Shown piece after piece: positions 26,501-37,263 of a stretch of DNA of 64,000 bases (positions are counted from its first letter, which is position 1; each line of letters starts with the position of its first letter). Below the pieces are notes generated by a model. The model was given only the letters and a program-made list of their open reading frames with translations, was not told where the DNA came from and made no database searches. The position numbers and the translations under genes are program-made. Source of the DNA: Clavelina lepadiformis (Eukaryota > Chordata > Ascidiacea > Aplousobranchia > Clavelinidae); assembly GCF_947623445.1 (NCBI RefSeq), contig NC_135248.1:10788977-10852976 (forward strand), written 5' to 3'.

Positions 26501-26771
26501 CTTTTGCTGCCAATAATATCATAAAGTGTTAAAGTATAGCCTATATGTCACCAGTAAAAACCTTAGATACTTCATTTAAATTATCTTTATACAAACTTTT
26601 ACAACAAATTTTCCCCTTGAAACTAGCAGATCTTATCAGACACTTACCGTAATTTAATCCACGTGTGCTCACCCGCAAAATCATGCCGGGATTCAGGCTC
26701 TTACCCTGGTCGCACAAATTCATGACCAAAAGCAACCCACACATCAAGTAAATATACAAACGCATTGTCAA
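23539..26771 (-). CDS. BPI/LBP-like protein, gene 3 (complete, about 477 aa)
   Basis: Thirteen exons, minus strand: 26771-26648, 26506-26419, 26111-25983, 25904-25808, 25693-25556, 25372-25309, 25232-25112, 25007-24863, 24767-24688, 24453-24321, 24183-23985, 23845-23769 and 23577-23539. They sum to 478 codons with stop, close to the usual 480-490 aa of the family. A signal peptide begins MTMRLYIYLMCGLLLVM. MILRVSTRGLNYG follows, and the conserved cysteines are near residues 152 (GACSAS) and 194 (ICPA). The second domain holds MAKVSLSPYVVNTFLY, and the end is LEVGTDLRML. Exons 6 and 8 have the same lengths (64 and 145 bp) as in genes 1 and 2, while exon 2 is shorter (88 against 115 bp). This is a more distant paralogue. 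A second ATG lies six bases downstream. Lipid or LPS binding is inferred from the family. Confidence 0.9.
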
Positions 26772-26838
26772 CTTCGGCGAAATATTTAGTAAACGATATT
26801 GTTTGAAATGTGCATGGTTTTGTGCGAGTTGGGTTCTA

Positions 26839-26845
26839 TTTTATA
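26839..26845 (-). promoter_or_regulatory. TATA box of BPI gene 3
   Basis: TATAAAA on the minus strand, about 70 bases upstream of the ATG at 26771, a usual distance for a TATA-driven start with a short leader. Confidence 0.55.
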
Positions 26846-29344
26846 GCCGCTTTGTTTTGATGGTTGTGGTTATTTTTGCAGGAGGCCGGTTTCGGTGTTG
26901 GTCCGCTTTTGACGTCATGAATTGCGTCATCAGATATTACTCACACCCTCGCAGAGTTTCTGTTTACCGCAATTTGCAAATACTGAGTGGTCTTCACCTT
27001 GGGCAAGTTACGAGTCAACAGCAATTGCTTTCACAACTTTTTACATCAACATCCACCTGGTCATGCATTACGTAGCCAGTTCAATGACGTATGCACTCAT
27101 TAAAAGCAAAAAATGAATAACAACGTTGTTTTTTATAGGAAGTAATAACATTTCGGTGTAGACAAATAAGTTCTCTGTTTTTAAAAACGGAATTGTTTCG
27201 AGCAACATCTTCACGCATTTGCGATTTCGCTATAAATTTTGAGCTTTAAATTGTAGTAAATCTAAATTAATGGTGAAAAATGAATCGCAAATGTTTCTTT
27301 AAATATATTTTTCTTAAAACTAATTGTCAAATAGAATCTCATCAGCTCAATTTTGCTTTACTAAAAACATTTCACTTACCTTAAGGGTCTGTAGTACCAT
27401 TTTGAGCATTTTTGAAACGGCAACACGGCGATTGTGACGAAGGTCTTATGCAAGACGTCACTATAGAAAACGTGTAAATGGTTCCGGTCCAGTGCGCATG
27501 TCATCTTAATTTGTCATGGTCTGTTGTTGTTTGATGAGTGTAGATTCAGGCTAAAGTTGACATTTTGTGTTGGTTCAAAATTTAGGCTTTTTGGCTGATT
27601 TTTCTGAAAAATGTAAGGGAAAAAGTTGTTTAAAAGTTAAAGCATTTGGTGTGAGAATTCCAGATACGACAATTTTCTCAAAATACTGCGTTAAGTCCTT
27701 TTATCCTACATCTTGGTGGATGCAAAAACTCAGCTCCGTGACCGGGCTTGTTTAGTACCAAATTGAAAAATGTTACTTAGCATTGTTTAAAATAGGGCTT
27801 CAGATAGGCCTACAGCCCCTTAAAGTCAATGGACTGATCAGGCATTCTTGGGTTGAAACGGGTGTATGCCGAAATACGTGTAAATAACTAGTCCTACAAC
27901 TCGAATATCAATTTCTTTAACAAAAAACTTCGAGTAAGTCAAGTATAGCGTTTAATATCTCGCAATTAACTTTTTCTGCAACATTGGCAACATCAGCTGT
28001 CGTTCTGTGCATATAAAAGGTTACGGAGTTTTGTTTGTGCAATTGCATGTGACGCAAAATCTTAGTTACGACTCTGGCCCAAACCCATTTTGAAAAATAT
28101 TTTTCTTGCCAATTTTAACCAAATGAAATTACCTAAAAGTTGGAAAACTCGAAGAACTAGGTTCCTTTTAGCTTCGAGTTAATTAACATTTAGTGTGAAG
28201 AGTAATAATAACGTAATTATTTGCTTCTTTTTTTTGGTTGAAAGATCATTAATTTCATTTTTCAGCTGCAAGTATAGTTGCTGAGCTTAACCTTAATGAA
28301 CTGTGACAAGTTCCACTGTGAAATTTAACCCAGAAGAAACAGGACCGACACCGAAGCAGAAGCTTGACGCACACTGAGTAACGACATTGTGTGATTTGTG
28401 TGATGGTATTACGGACAAATCAACAATCATTATTTTTCCGGCAAAAAATCGTTACGCTGAAAAAGTAAACCGTAGCAAACGTCCAGGTAATGATATAGCA
28501 AGATATGTCAATTTTGCCGTAAGCAAAAGGAGATTAGGTAAGCCTTGTCAGAAAACTCGTCAAATGAAAAAGTTTTAATTATGTTGGTTTAGTAACTGAG
28601 AATAATCTCCTGAGGCAATTATGCTTCTGGTTTTAAATGTTTTATATTTTCAGGAAGCCAAGTTTTTTCCAATGCAGCATAAAATAATCATCTTAATTCA
28701 TAAAGTTCAGTTCAGTTCATGTCATTTAACTACTGAGTCACACTTGTTCGGACTAAGATTATCGGGAAAGTACTCTATAGAATTTAAAGAATTTTAAGTA
28801 AACTAATTATTGCTTTGCCTTTCATGAAGAAATGCAGTATCGAGATCTTAATTGGTAAATTATCGAAGCAGTCGAAAGTATTAATAATCTGGTTGTTGAT
28901 TTTAATGTTGCTTAACATGAATTGATTAAAAGAAGTTTTTATTTCTGATTAAATTTTTAAATGCGTTTTAGAGAATTTTGGGAGCCTTTTTCCCTTTTTT
29001 GACGTTTGGTGTAAACTGTAAACAATGACGCGCGTTAAACGAAGGCGTGTTACGGTTTCATGGGTTTTTGAGTGTGACTTAATAAAAACTTTGTGGATTC
29101 TTTTTAAGTTGTATTAAGTTTACTTTACGCATCGGAGCGTGTAATGACATAATATCTTGTGTGTTGACCAAGTTCGCGATGAAGTCAACGGGAAAAAAAC
29201 ACAACCGCGTCAAGATAATAAACACGATAAAAGTAAGCTTGGAGGTAAACGTATTTCAAAGATGACGACAACTTTCTTTTCAAAAGTCTGTAAACAGTTC
29301 GTTGGATTTAGAAACCACGTAAATAGAAAAACTGCGCTCTTTGG
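26846..29344. other. Divergent intergenic region between BPI genes 3 and 4
   Basis: About 2.5 kb separates two head-to-head BPI genes, each with its own TATA box at the edge. No coding exons are recognised inside. It is a candidate shared regulatory region. Confidence 0.4.
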
Positions 29345-29351
29345 TATAAAA
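29345..29351 (+). promoter_or_regulatory. TATA box of BPI gene 4
   Basis: TATAAAA 82 bases upstream of the ATG at 29433. It supports that start and argues against the longer open frame that begins at 29157, which would lie upstream of the transcript. Confidence 0.55.
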
Positions 29352-29432
29352 CCCACCACCACAACAACTCGACCATATTCTAGAACTGGCTCGACATTTG
29401 TCCTAACTTTAAGATTTACTTTATCAAGAAGA

Positions 29433-32116
29433 ATGAAGAACCTTCTTTGTCTACTTGGTTATTTGGCATTAATGAAATCTGCTGTTCCCAGCATAGTTGA
29501 AGGAACGAATCCTGGAATCATTGCAAGATTAAATCCAGCTGGTATCGATTATGGTAAGTCTTTTCTGTATTGTACAGTATACGACATACGAGAGTATAAT
29601 TAACTAATTACAGGACAGGTTTTGATGCCATTTGCGGTTAATATATGGTTTCCGTAACTTGTACTTATTTCTGTACTGAATATTTAGTAAAACAATATGC
29701 TTCGAGCTTCTTGGGGAATGCTATGCAGTCATTCAGAGTTCCAGATATTGATACTCCCTTCGGATTTGCGTTTACTGAGTACGTATGGCCTCATATCTTC
29801 AAATAATATTTTGCTTTAAAAATTATTGAGCTTGATCGCTCGGTCTTTAGCGCCATGTTAAAAAAAAACTTGGTAATTTTGTTATCATTTGGTAATTTCT
29901 TTTAAGCCTCAGCATTGAGTCTTTGGATGAAGGTGATCTGTCTTTGAATCTTGAGTCACCAAACACAATTGTGCTTGAAATGGATGACGCCGCAATAACC
30001 ATAATGTCCAAGGCAAACTTCATAGGCGTCAAGTTGGAAGGAATAGACTTCTACGGAATCTTTCATCTTGAACGTGGATTAGAAGGACAACCTCAGGTTT
30101 TTACGTTTATAAATAGCGGTTTATGCGGTTGGTTGCTTTACAGCATTACTTGGTAACTTGTGAAGAGAGTGAACACGTGATGATGTTTCAACAGATAAAT
30201 TTGCAAAATTGTTCATCTGCGGTGGATAAACTGTCTTTAAAGTCTGGGGAAAAAGAGTTGGCGGAGATTAATAGCGGTATTTTGTCTCTCGTGGACGGTT
30301 CAGTTACTGATTTCTTGGAAATGAATGTAAGGACCTTGCCTTAGCGAAATGTTTGTTTTCTTTTGTTTGTTTTTTGATTTTACATGGTTTTACATCATGG
30401 TTTTTATCTCACTTAATTTAATTTTTCTTTAGATTTGTTCCTACGTTCAAGAGGCATTTGTTCGCTGGAACACAAATGTTAAAGGTAACTAGCAATCCAA
30501 AATTACTAAACTCTAAATTTATGATAATTTTTCGGTATATACGGTGTAGTAAATTTTGATTATGTTTAGCCAACATTCCCTTCATTTTTGAGACTTCACT
30601 CTTTTTGGAACTTGTGCGACCTGTAGAGGTGGACGCAGCATCATTTACAGAGTATTTTAGTGGACGTATCACGCCTTCCAATAACTTAACTATCAGGTGA
30701 AATATTCATAATGGTTTTTATAATACATTTGAGAGTTGAATATCTTAACCAATAAAACATTTCAATATGCTATTTATCGTTTCAATGCCTGTGCATGATT
30801 CTGCAGCTATCCGTTTTCGGCGCAGCCAACTCTCGCGCTTGCTCCCTCTTCAAGAATGTTCCAGATGTCTATCAGCGATTACGTAATAAATACTTTTCTC
30901 AACTCATTATCGGAAAACGATTTCTTCACTTGGACTCTCAAAGACAAAGAGGTGCCCTACAAATTTTATGCCGCTTCATGAAATAAGCTGTATGAGAGTT
31001 TCTGTAACTACGCAAAGATTCTCCGCACGCAAAGATTAATCTTTCTCCATTGTCGTTTCAGGTATCGATGAAACTTGGCTTCAGTGTAGAATCCGTCGCT
31101 TTCCTTTTACCAAATTTGATACCTTACATAGGAAAGTAAGTTTGCTGATTAAAATTAACTTAAACCCTATAAAGCTTAAAACCTGATTTTTCACTCATGC
31201 GCTGATAAAGTTTCTCGATTACGTTCTTAAATTCAACCATCACTGACAAAAACATATTTTATTTTAAAGGGAAAAACTGTTTTTAGTCACTTGCAACACT
31301 CCACTGGCTGAAATTGTTTCAGCAGAACTGCAAGCATCAGCCAGTTGTAAAGGATTGGTGAAAGCAGTAGAAGATGACTTTTCGGAAGCAACTCTTGTTT
31401 CAATGGAATTGGTATGTTCAAAAGGTTTTTAGATCTTTACATAAACTAGTGATTAAAAATATCGAATCCAAAAGGTTTATCTAAAACCTTATCAATTTGT
31501 GAACAATTTTTAATTCCCAATTTGGGGACTAGAAAAGACAACACAAAACTTTTTTTAATTCAATTTTTTGCAGGATGTGCAAGCGTCTGGCAAGATAACT
31601 CTGGAACAACAAACATTGTCTGCATATGTGACTGATATGTCGGTTCAGCTGAAAAGCAGTTCGGGCATTGAGGAACCAGTGGTCAAAATAATATCACAAT
31701 TTCTTAAAATTGACTACTTGTTACCATTTGTTAACGGTATTAGATAATGCCTGAATACAGTTGTATGGTGTTGTTAGTCATGTGCTGAGCATATCTATCG
31801 TGCTTTCAGATTTTGTTGGAAGCTACGAATTACCCGAAAATGTTGCCAACATTCTAACAAACATATCCTTGCAACTAAAAGAGGTTTGGGATTTAATTGT
31901 TTCTGTTACATAGATTTCTATACTTAGCTCTTGAAAATCTATAATGAAAATACTTACAATAATGATGGCCTAACATTATTTATTTGTTTCATAGTTTACC
32001 AGTTTAATTAAGTAAGACGAAAGTGTAGATATAAACTTTGAAAAATGCCATTTTACTCCTAGAATTCAGTCGAACTCGTTACTGACTTTGATATCTCGTC
32101 ACTGAGTTATGTTTGA
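29433..32116 (+). CDS. BPI/LBP-like protein, gene 4 (complete, about 454 aa)
   Basis: Twelve exons, plus strand: 29433-29553, 29688-29778, 29907-30096, 30195-30326, 30433-30484, 30570-30696, 30807-30951, 31062-31135, 31270-31411, 31574-31736, 31810-31883 and 32063-32116. Phases agree throughout and sum to 455 codons with stop. A signal peptide begins MKNLLCLLGYLALM. IIARLNPAGIDYG and FRVPDIDTPFGF follow, and the conserved cysteines are near residues 140 (QNCSS) and 180 (ICSY). The IFETSLFLELV segment matches IFETSVYLGLV of gene 2, then MSISDYVINTFLNSL. Exon 3 (190 bp) stands for two exons (129 and 97 bp) of gene 3, so an intron was lost here and the product is about 12 codons shorter there. 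It lies head to head with gene 3 and has its own TATA box. Function is inferred from the family. Confidence 0.88.
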
Positions 32117-33186
32117 GCTATCTTCTGATGATGTTTCAAGGAGTCACAGGCTAGCAATTGTATAAACGAAGTTCGTTGTATGAAATTTTGATACTGCTAT
32201 TAAGTGTTGCAGCAACATGTATAGTTGTTATACTTCATACCTGTATCCGTTCTCAAAGGGACATGATTTTTTATTGTATTTTTCATTTATATCAATTATT
32301 TTCTTAAACCCTGAAAAAAAAATTTGTGTGTTTATGTCAATAAAATCAAGGACGTTAATTCATTCTTTCTCTTGAAAACGACTGCGGTTACGCAAGTCCG
32401 AAAAAAAGTTTTTTGTCACCTCTGCTCTATTTTATTCAAACTTCAATTTCAAATTTTTTGATTTGGCTGAATTTTTCTATGGTTTCTTACTTTCTTCGAT
32501 AGACAAGATGAGGAAGGAATGCATGATGAGTATAGCATTTGTGGGCCACTTATTACGTACATACATAAAAAATAAAAACGAATTTTTAATAATTCCTGAT
32601 ATGGTGAATGAAATGAATGATATAAGATATCGGTTTGAGTAGCTCGAGACTAACAAATAGAGATTCGTTTTACCTTAATGCTAAAACCTAATCAAAGCGA
32701 ACCGACTAGGTCAAGTCATTTCAAGCATTGACTCGAGTCAAGTCACTTGTGTGTTTCTTTAGAAAGACGCTCGATTATTGTAATTATTTCAACAATCTAA
32801 TGATTTTAATCGAATCTAAAATTTCGAATCCTTTTCCAGCCATTTTATGGAAAATGCCAAGAAGTAGGTTAAACAGAAGTAAGGCTTACGCGTTTTTGTT
32901 TCTTTTTTCTATATAGTATAGCAGAAGTTTGCAAAAAAGTGCAAAAATATCAATATTTCTATACATCTAATATAGTTTTAGAAAGCATTTCACCTTTGGG
33001 GTGCATATCATTGGAGCGATGGCGGCACGGGAATCTTAACCAACGCTAGGAGCGATTCTTTTTGTTCTTTTTTCTTTTTTGTTTCTTGTTGTTGTGATGT
33101 GTGAGACAGCGAAGAAAGCTTTAAATTCTTGAAAGACATTACTTCCTCATCAACACGTACACATCACAATTTAGACATGTATGAGG
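32117..33186. other. Spacer after BPI gene 4
   Basis: AT-rich, with T-runs and A-runs. No supported exon or RNA gene. Confidence 0.4.
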
Positions 33187-33194
33187 TATAAATA
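33187..33194 (+). promoter_or_regulatory. Possible TATA box of the C48/PHD gene remnant
   Basis: TATAAATA about 50 bases before the first ATG (33238) of the downstream exon series. Supported only by position. Confidence 0.3.
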
Positions 33195-33237
33195 CGATAT
33201 ACAGTACTCAATCATCTATTCAAATCTTTAACTGACC

Positions 33238-35816
33238 ATGCGACAAATTCCGATTGCAAATTTATTTTTAAAGCCAATTGAAAACAACGACTGCTGTGAT
33301 TTAACTGTTGACGACATTTTTGATGATATTGTCAACTGAGCCCAAAAATAGGCAGCCTGTCACTCATCCGGAGGCAAGGAAACAAATCTCTACTATGCCA
33401 CGAATTTCATACAAGCTCTGAAAAAATATTGTTTGCCTACAGTTCTACTTTGGTCCGGAATTCTTGTTTGTAGAAAATAGCACTAGCTGTTGATATTTAA
33501 CACAGATGAACTGCAGAGTGTACTTGCTTGAATATTGTTTTTATAGGTGACTTAGAAAGACACGGCTGTGATGATGCATATGCCGATTACACAGAATTTT
33601 GTGAAAACGCTTGCAACAAAGGCATACAGGTAATATACATTTCTGAAAAATTGCTCTTTTAATGAATAATGTTTTGTCAATGAAATAAACATATTTTTTA
33701 TAAATTATTTTCAAGACAATGACAAACCGTCCCAGGACTCAGAGTCCCATGGAAAAATCTCAGCAAAAATTGAAAAGAACTCGTTTGGAAAGCCGAAAAT
33801 ACAAAAACTTTTCGGAATTGGCAAATCAGTAAGAAAATTTTCAGAGCAGTCTTTTAAAAGGATTTTGGAGAAAGGTTACCAAAAAAAGAAAGATAAAATA
33901 CAACATTAAGCAAAAGATCTTTACTATTGCTTGGTGGTGAACTATTATGTTTGTAAGTTGGGTGCGTCCGATTTACATCATACTGTACTTACTACTTTAT
34001 AGGGCTCTGAAAAAGACACAGAAAAAAATCCGATTGATAGGTCGGAAAAAAGGAAGAGAAAGGAAACACTGAATCTAAGATTAGGAATATATATGCAAAG
34101 CCCAGTAAAACCACTGAATTTTAAGAAAATTGGAGACAAAAGCTAGTCATTGATCAGTTTAGTAGCTGAAGCTAGCGGCACTTTATAACTTCTTTTTAAT
34201 TCTTTCTTTTTTATAATACTGTACGACGCTATGTTATATGGCAGACAAGGTAATCGTCATCAGGTCGAAAAACTGAATTCCATCATACATTATGGCATTG
34301 AAACGGAAAACCTTTTCCGAAAGAAGAAGAACGCGGATAATGTGATTGTTGCATCTCACCAACGTACGCATTTACAGTTACCTTCATTCAAGCTATTGGA
34401 AAACGATAAATGGCTTGATAGTAAAGTAAGTTGGATAAAGAAAATATGACAAAACTAAGTGCAAAAATATGTTAAAGTTCATGCTGAATTTTAACCATAA
34501 AATTCAGTTCTTTTACACAGATTTTATACAACATCTTGAAACAGAAAAAAGCTCAGACAAGTAACTTATGTGCCCTCGATGCATTTACGGTACAATGCAA
34601 AATTAACGGAAAAGTTAAAGTAGCGCTGAGGCACACAAAAGATATTTGATAAAGATGCGTACAATATATTGGCAATTGCAGATCTGGTATTATATTCAAT
34701 TGCGTACATATAACTTTAATAGCGATTTATTCTGTGTTTCAGGAAGACATATCGAAATATCAAGCTATAATTGGTCCTTGCAATACGCAGCAAAATCATT
34801 GGAATTCAATGGAAGCCTATAGAAGAATTCAATAAAAGTTGTTTAAACGTGAAAAATACTATTATCACCACTACTAGTTATCTTTTTACATTATTTAGTA
34901 AACTCACATTCCATGGTTGTCTTTTTTCTTACTGGATGCATTTGGCCAAAACAAAAGCGCAGTATCATTGGCAACAGCAAATTAGAGGTAAGAGGTTTCT
35001 ACATATCTACAAATAACAGTAGGCCTAGTTATAAAAATAATGCTGCATGCATTGGAAAATTTCATGAAGCGTTGACTTACCCGGTTTCACTTATTTCAAT
35101 TGTTACAACATTTGTTCTTTTATGTTACATAGAAAGTTTCTGAAGGCAAGATGTCCAAAAACAAACGTTTCCAGAAGTCAATGGAAAGTTTGTAACGTTT
35201 CTCATCCGCAACAACTAGACGGTTTTAACTGCAGAATTTTGGTGCTAAAAATAAGTGGTCGTTGGTTATCAATTGGGAAGCTCTACGGTCATGAAAAGCG
35301 AAAACGAATTTTTTGAATCATTCTAGATGGCAGAAGCTTTCATTTCAGCTTTAATCCATGCACACAATTGGAGAAATTACATACAAAACCGATTTGTTGG
35401 ATCTTTAGCAGCAAAGAAAAAGTTATGCGGAAGACATTTTACGAAATTCAAATGAGTGAAAACTTTTGTGCAAAAAATTGTAATATTCAGTATTTAAAAG
35501 AATTACTTTTGCGCAGGAAATTTCGATGAAATTTGCTCTTTGTTTGAATGTAGTAATGGAATAAAAAATAGCGAATGGGTACGTGTAAACAGCATGCAGG
35601 CTTACATAACTAATATTAAAAATCTTTTAATCTAAACCCTAAAAAACATCGAAAAAAGCATACATATAAACACAAACTAATAATAAGATAACTGAAATTG
35701 CAGCTTGGACGCGATAACTGCACTAAATGGTACCACAGTAACTGCCTGGGTATGACAGATAACGAACTCAAAACTGTGTTTATTTCGCAAAATTGGAAAT
35801 GTAACTTTTGCACATA
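33238..35816 (+). pseudogene. Decayed gene with C48 (Ulp1-like) protease core and PHD finger
   Basis: An exon-like series on the plus strand. The first ATG frame is MRQIPIANLFLKP. A segment with FIQALKKYCLPTVLLWSG leads into DLERHGCDDAYADY (33557-33629). Lys/Arg-rich linkers follow. Then come parts of a cysteine protease of clan CE: LLENDKWLDSK (34396-34427, like the Ulp1 WLND region), IIGPCNTQQNHWN (about 34770-34805, the catalytic His region) and PQQLDGFNCRILVLK (about 35208-35255, catalytic Gln and Cys). The last exon (about 35702-35816) is a PHD finger end, DNCTKWYHSNCLGM then WKCNFC. The Gly that normally follows the catalytic Cys is replaced, and the frame is interrupted between segments, so it is probably not a working gene. 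Ulp1-like proteases are also carried by some DNA transposons (KAONASHI-type Mutator elements), so a transposon origin is possible. Confidence 0.6.
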
Positions 35817-37263
35817 GAAATAAAAAATAAATGTAAGGCAATGCATTTGTTAAAAATGTCCTTAACTATATCCATGTAAATAACGGCTTGTGCACGGTGA
35901 GGACCAAAGTTAAAACGGCAATTGATTTGAATATGAAATGAAAAATAATGACAGCGTATTTAATTGCTTTTTAACCTAAATTGATTGATAAACAAGTTGC
36001 TACAAAAAAATTTTAAATATTTTTTGCGGAAAGTAACTTTTCGAGCCCTTATATTTGATGCACAATTTGGCCCTTACCAATGCAAGCGACCTTATGTGAG
36101 GAACAAAGTTAAGTAGCTAATTAGTTTGAGTATAAAATGAAAAATAATGCCCACAAATTTTCTAATTTTCTATTTTAAAATGATGAACAAACGTGTGGAA
36201 AAAGTTTTTGTTTTGTCAATGCGGTATCGTATTTAATTAGCGATTAATTAAGCAGCATATTGAAGATACCATGCGAAAAATTTGGATGGAATTATAGGAT
36301 GAACTGGCAAGATAAGCCGTATATTTTTGATTTAAGATGTTTTGTTGCCAACTGATGCACATTTTGCGTTTTTTTTATTTCCAGCTTTGTTTGAAGTAAT
36401 TGCCACAATTACCACAAGTCACAATTGCCACAATTGCCACAAATGCCACAAATGCCACATGCCACATGCCACGAACCACGTGCCACATGTTACGTGCCAT
36501 ATGCCAAAAATTGTAGACGCTATAACAAAAAAATCTGTCAGGCTTTACCTGGTTTTGGCTGGTCTTTGAAAGCAGGGACCCAACAACAAACCTGACGTGA
36601 TGTGGTGCGCTGTAACATGAAACTGTAATTTTTTATATACTTTCTGGCGTAAGCGGAAAAAATTTCGGCCTGCACATTGATAAGTTTTGGATCTCAATTG
36701 AATAGACCCTTTCCAAGTTATTGTCTGTGCGGCAAGAGTTTTGATTGCCTAGGGCCCTAGGCTATATTTGACAAGGTAAATTGTTGACCCACTTTCATTT
36801 TTTTTAAATTTCAAACGTTTCAGGCATCAAATTGTAACTTTGATTGTTTTGGGAATTTTCACTTTAGGCTACCTGACTTGACTTTCGACTTTTTAACGTG
36901 AACTGGTTCAGTTGTAATTTGTAATAATTTCAGTTGTAACAAGACAAATTGTAATTTTGCTTCTGGTTTTAGGTGTTTAGATGATTTGTTAACAATAGCC
37001 AGCTTTCCGAGAAGCACTTGCCTAGGACTGTTGTACAGGATTCATATTGTACAGACTACAGTACATTATCCAAATTGAATACTGCTGTTAATGTGCCCTG
37101 GTTGTCATACTGTTTCCATAGCAAATTGTAAAGAAGCTATTGCCTAGGCAGACATGCAGTCACATAGGTAGTCTAAATAGGTTTGAAAAAATCTTTTCAC
37201 ATACAAGTTAGAAATTCAACCCATTTTGTGTTTTCTGCTGCTGAAGTATTCAAAAGTTTCCCA
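35817..37263. other. Spacer upstream of CUL5
   Basis: Holds two loosely similar blocks about 205 bp apart (near 35890-36000 and 36095-36200, both containing ATGAAAAATAATG) and the ATGCCACA minisatellite. The CUL5 promoter should lie at its right end, but no core motif stands out. Confidence 0.4.
36402..36505. repeat. CCACA-rich minisatellite
   Basis: About ten imperfect units, moving from CACAATTGC to ATGCCACA and CGTGCCACA. It sits in non-coding sequence about 0.8 kb before the CUL5 start. Confidence 0.75.

Noticed and set aside
29157-29432. Upstream in-frame extension of BPI gene 4 (92 extra codons)
   Set aside because: A TATA box at 29345 lies inside this stretch, the extension is basic with no signal peptide, and the ATG at 29433 opens a proper signal peptide like the sister genes.
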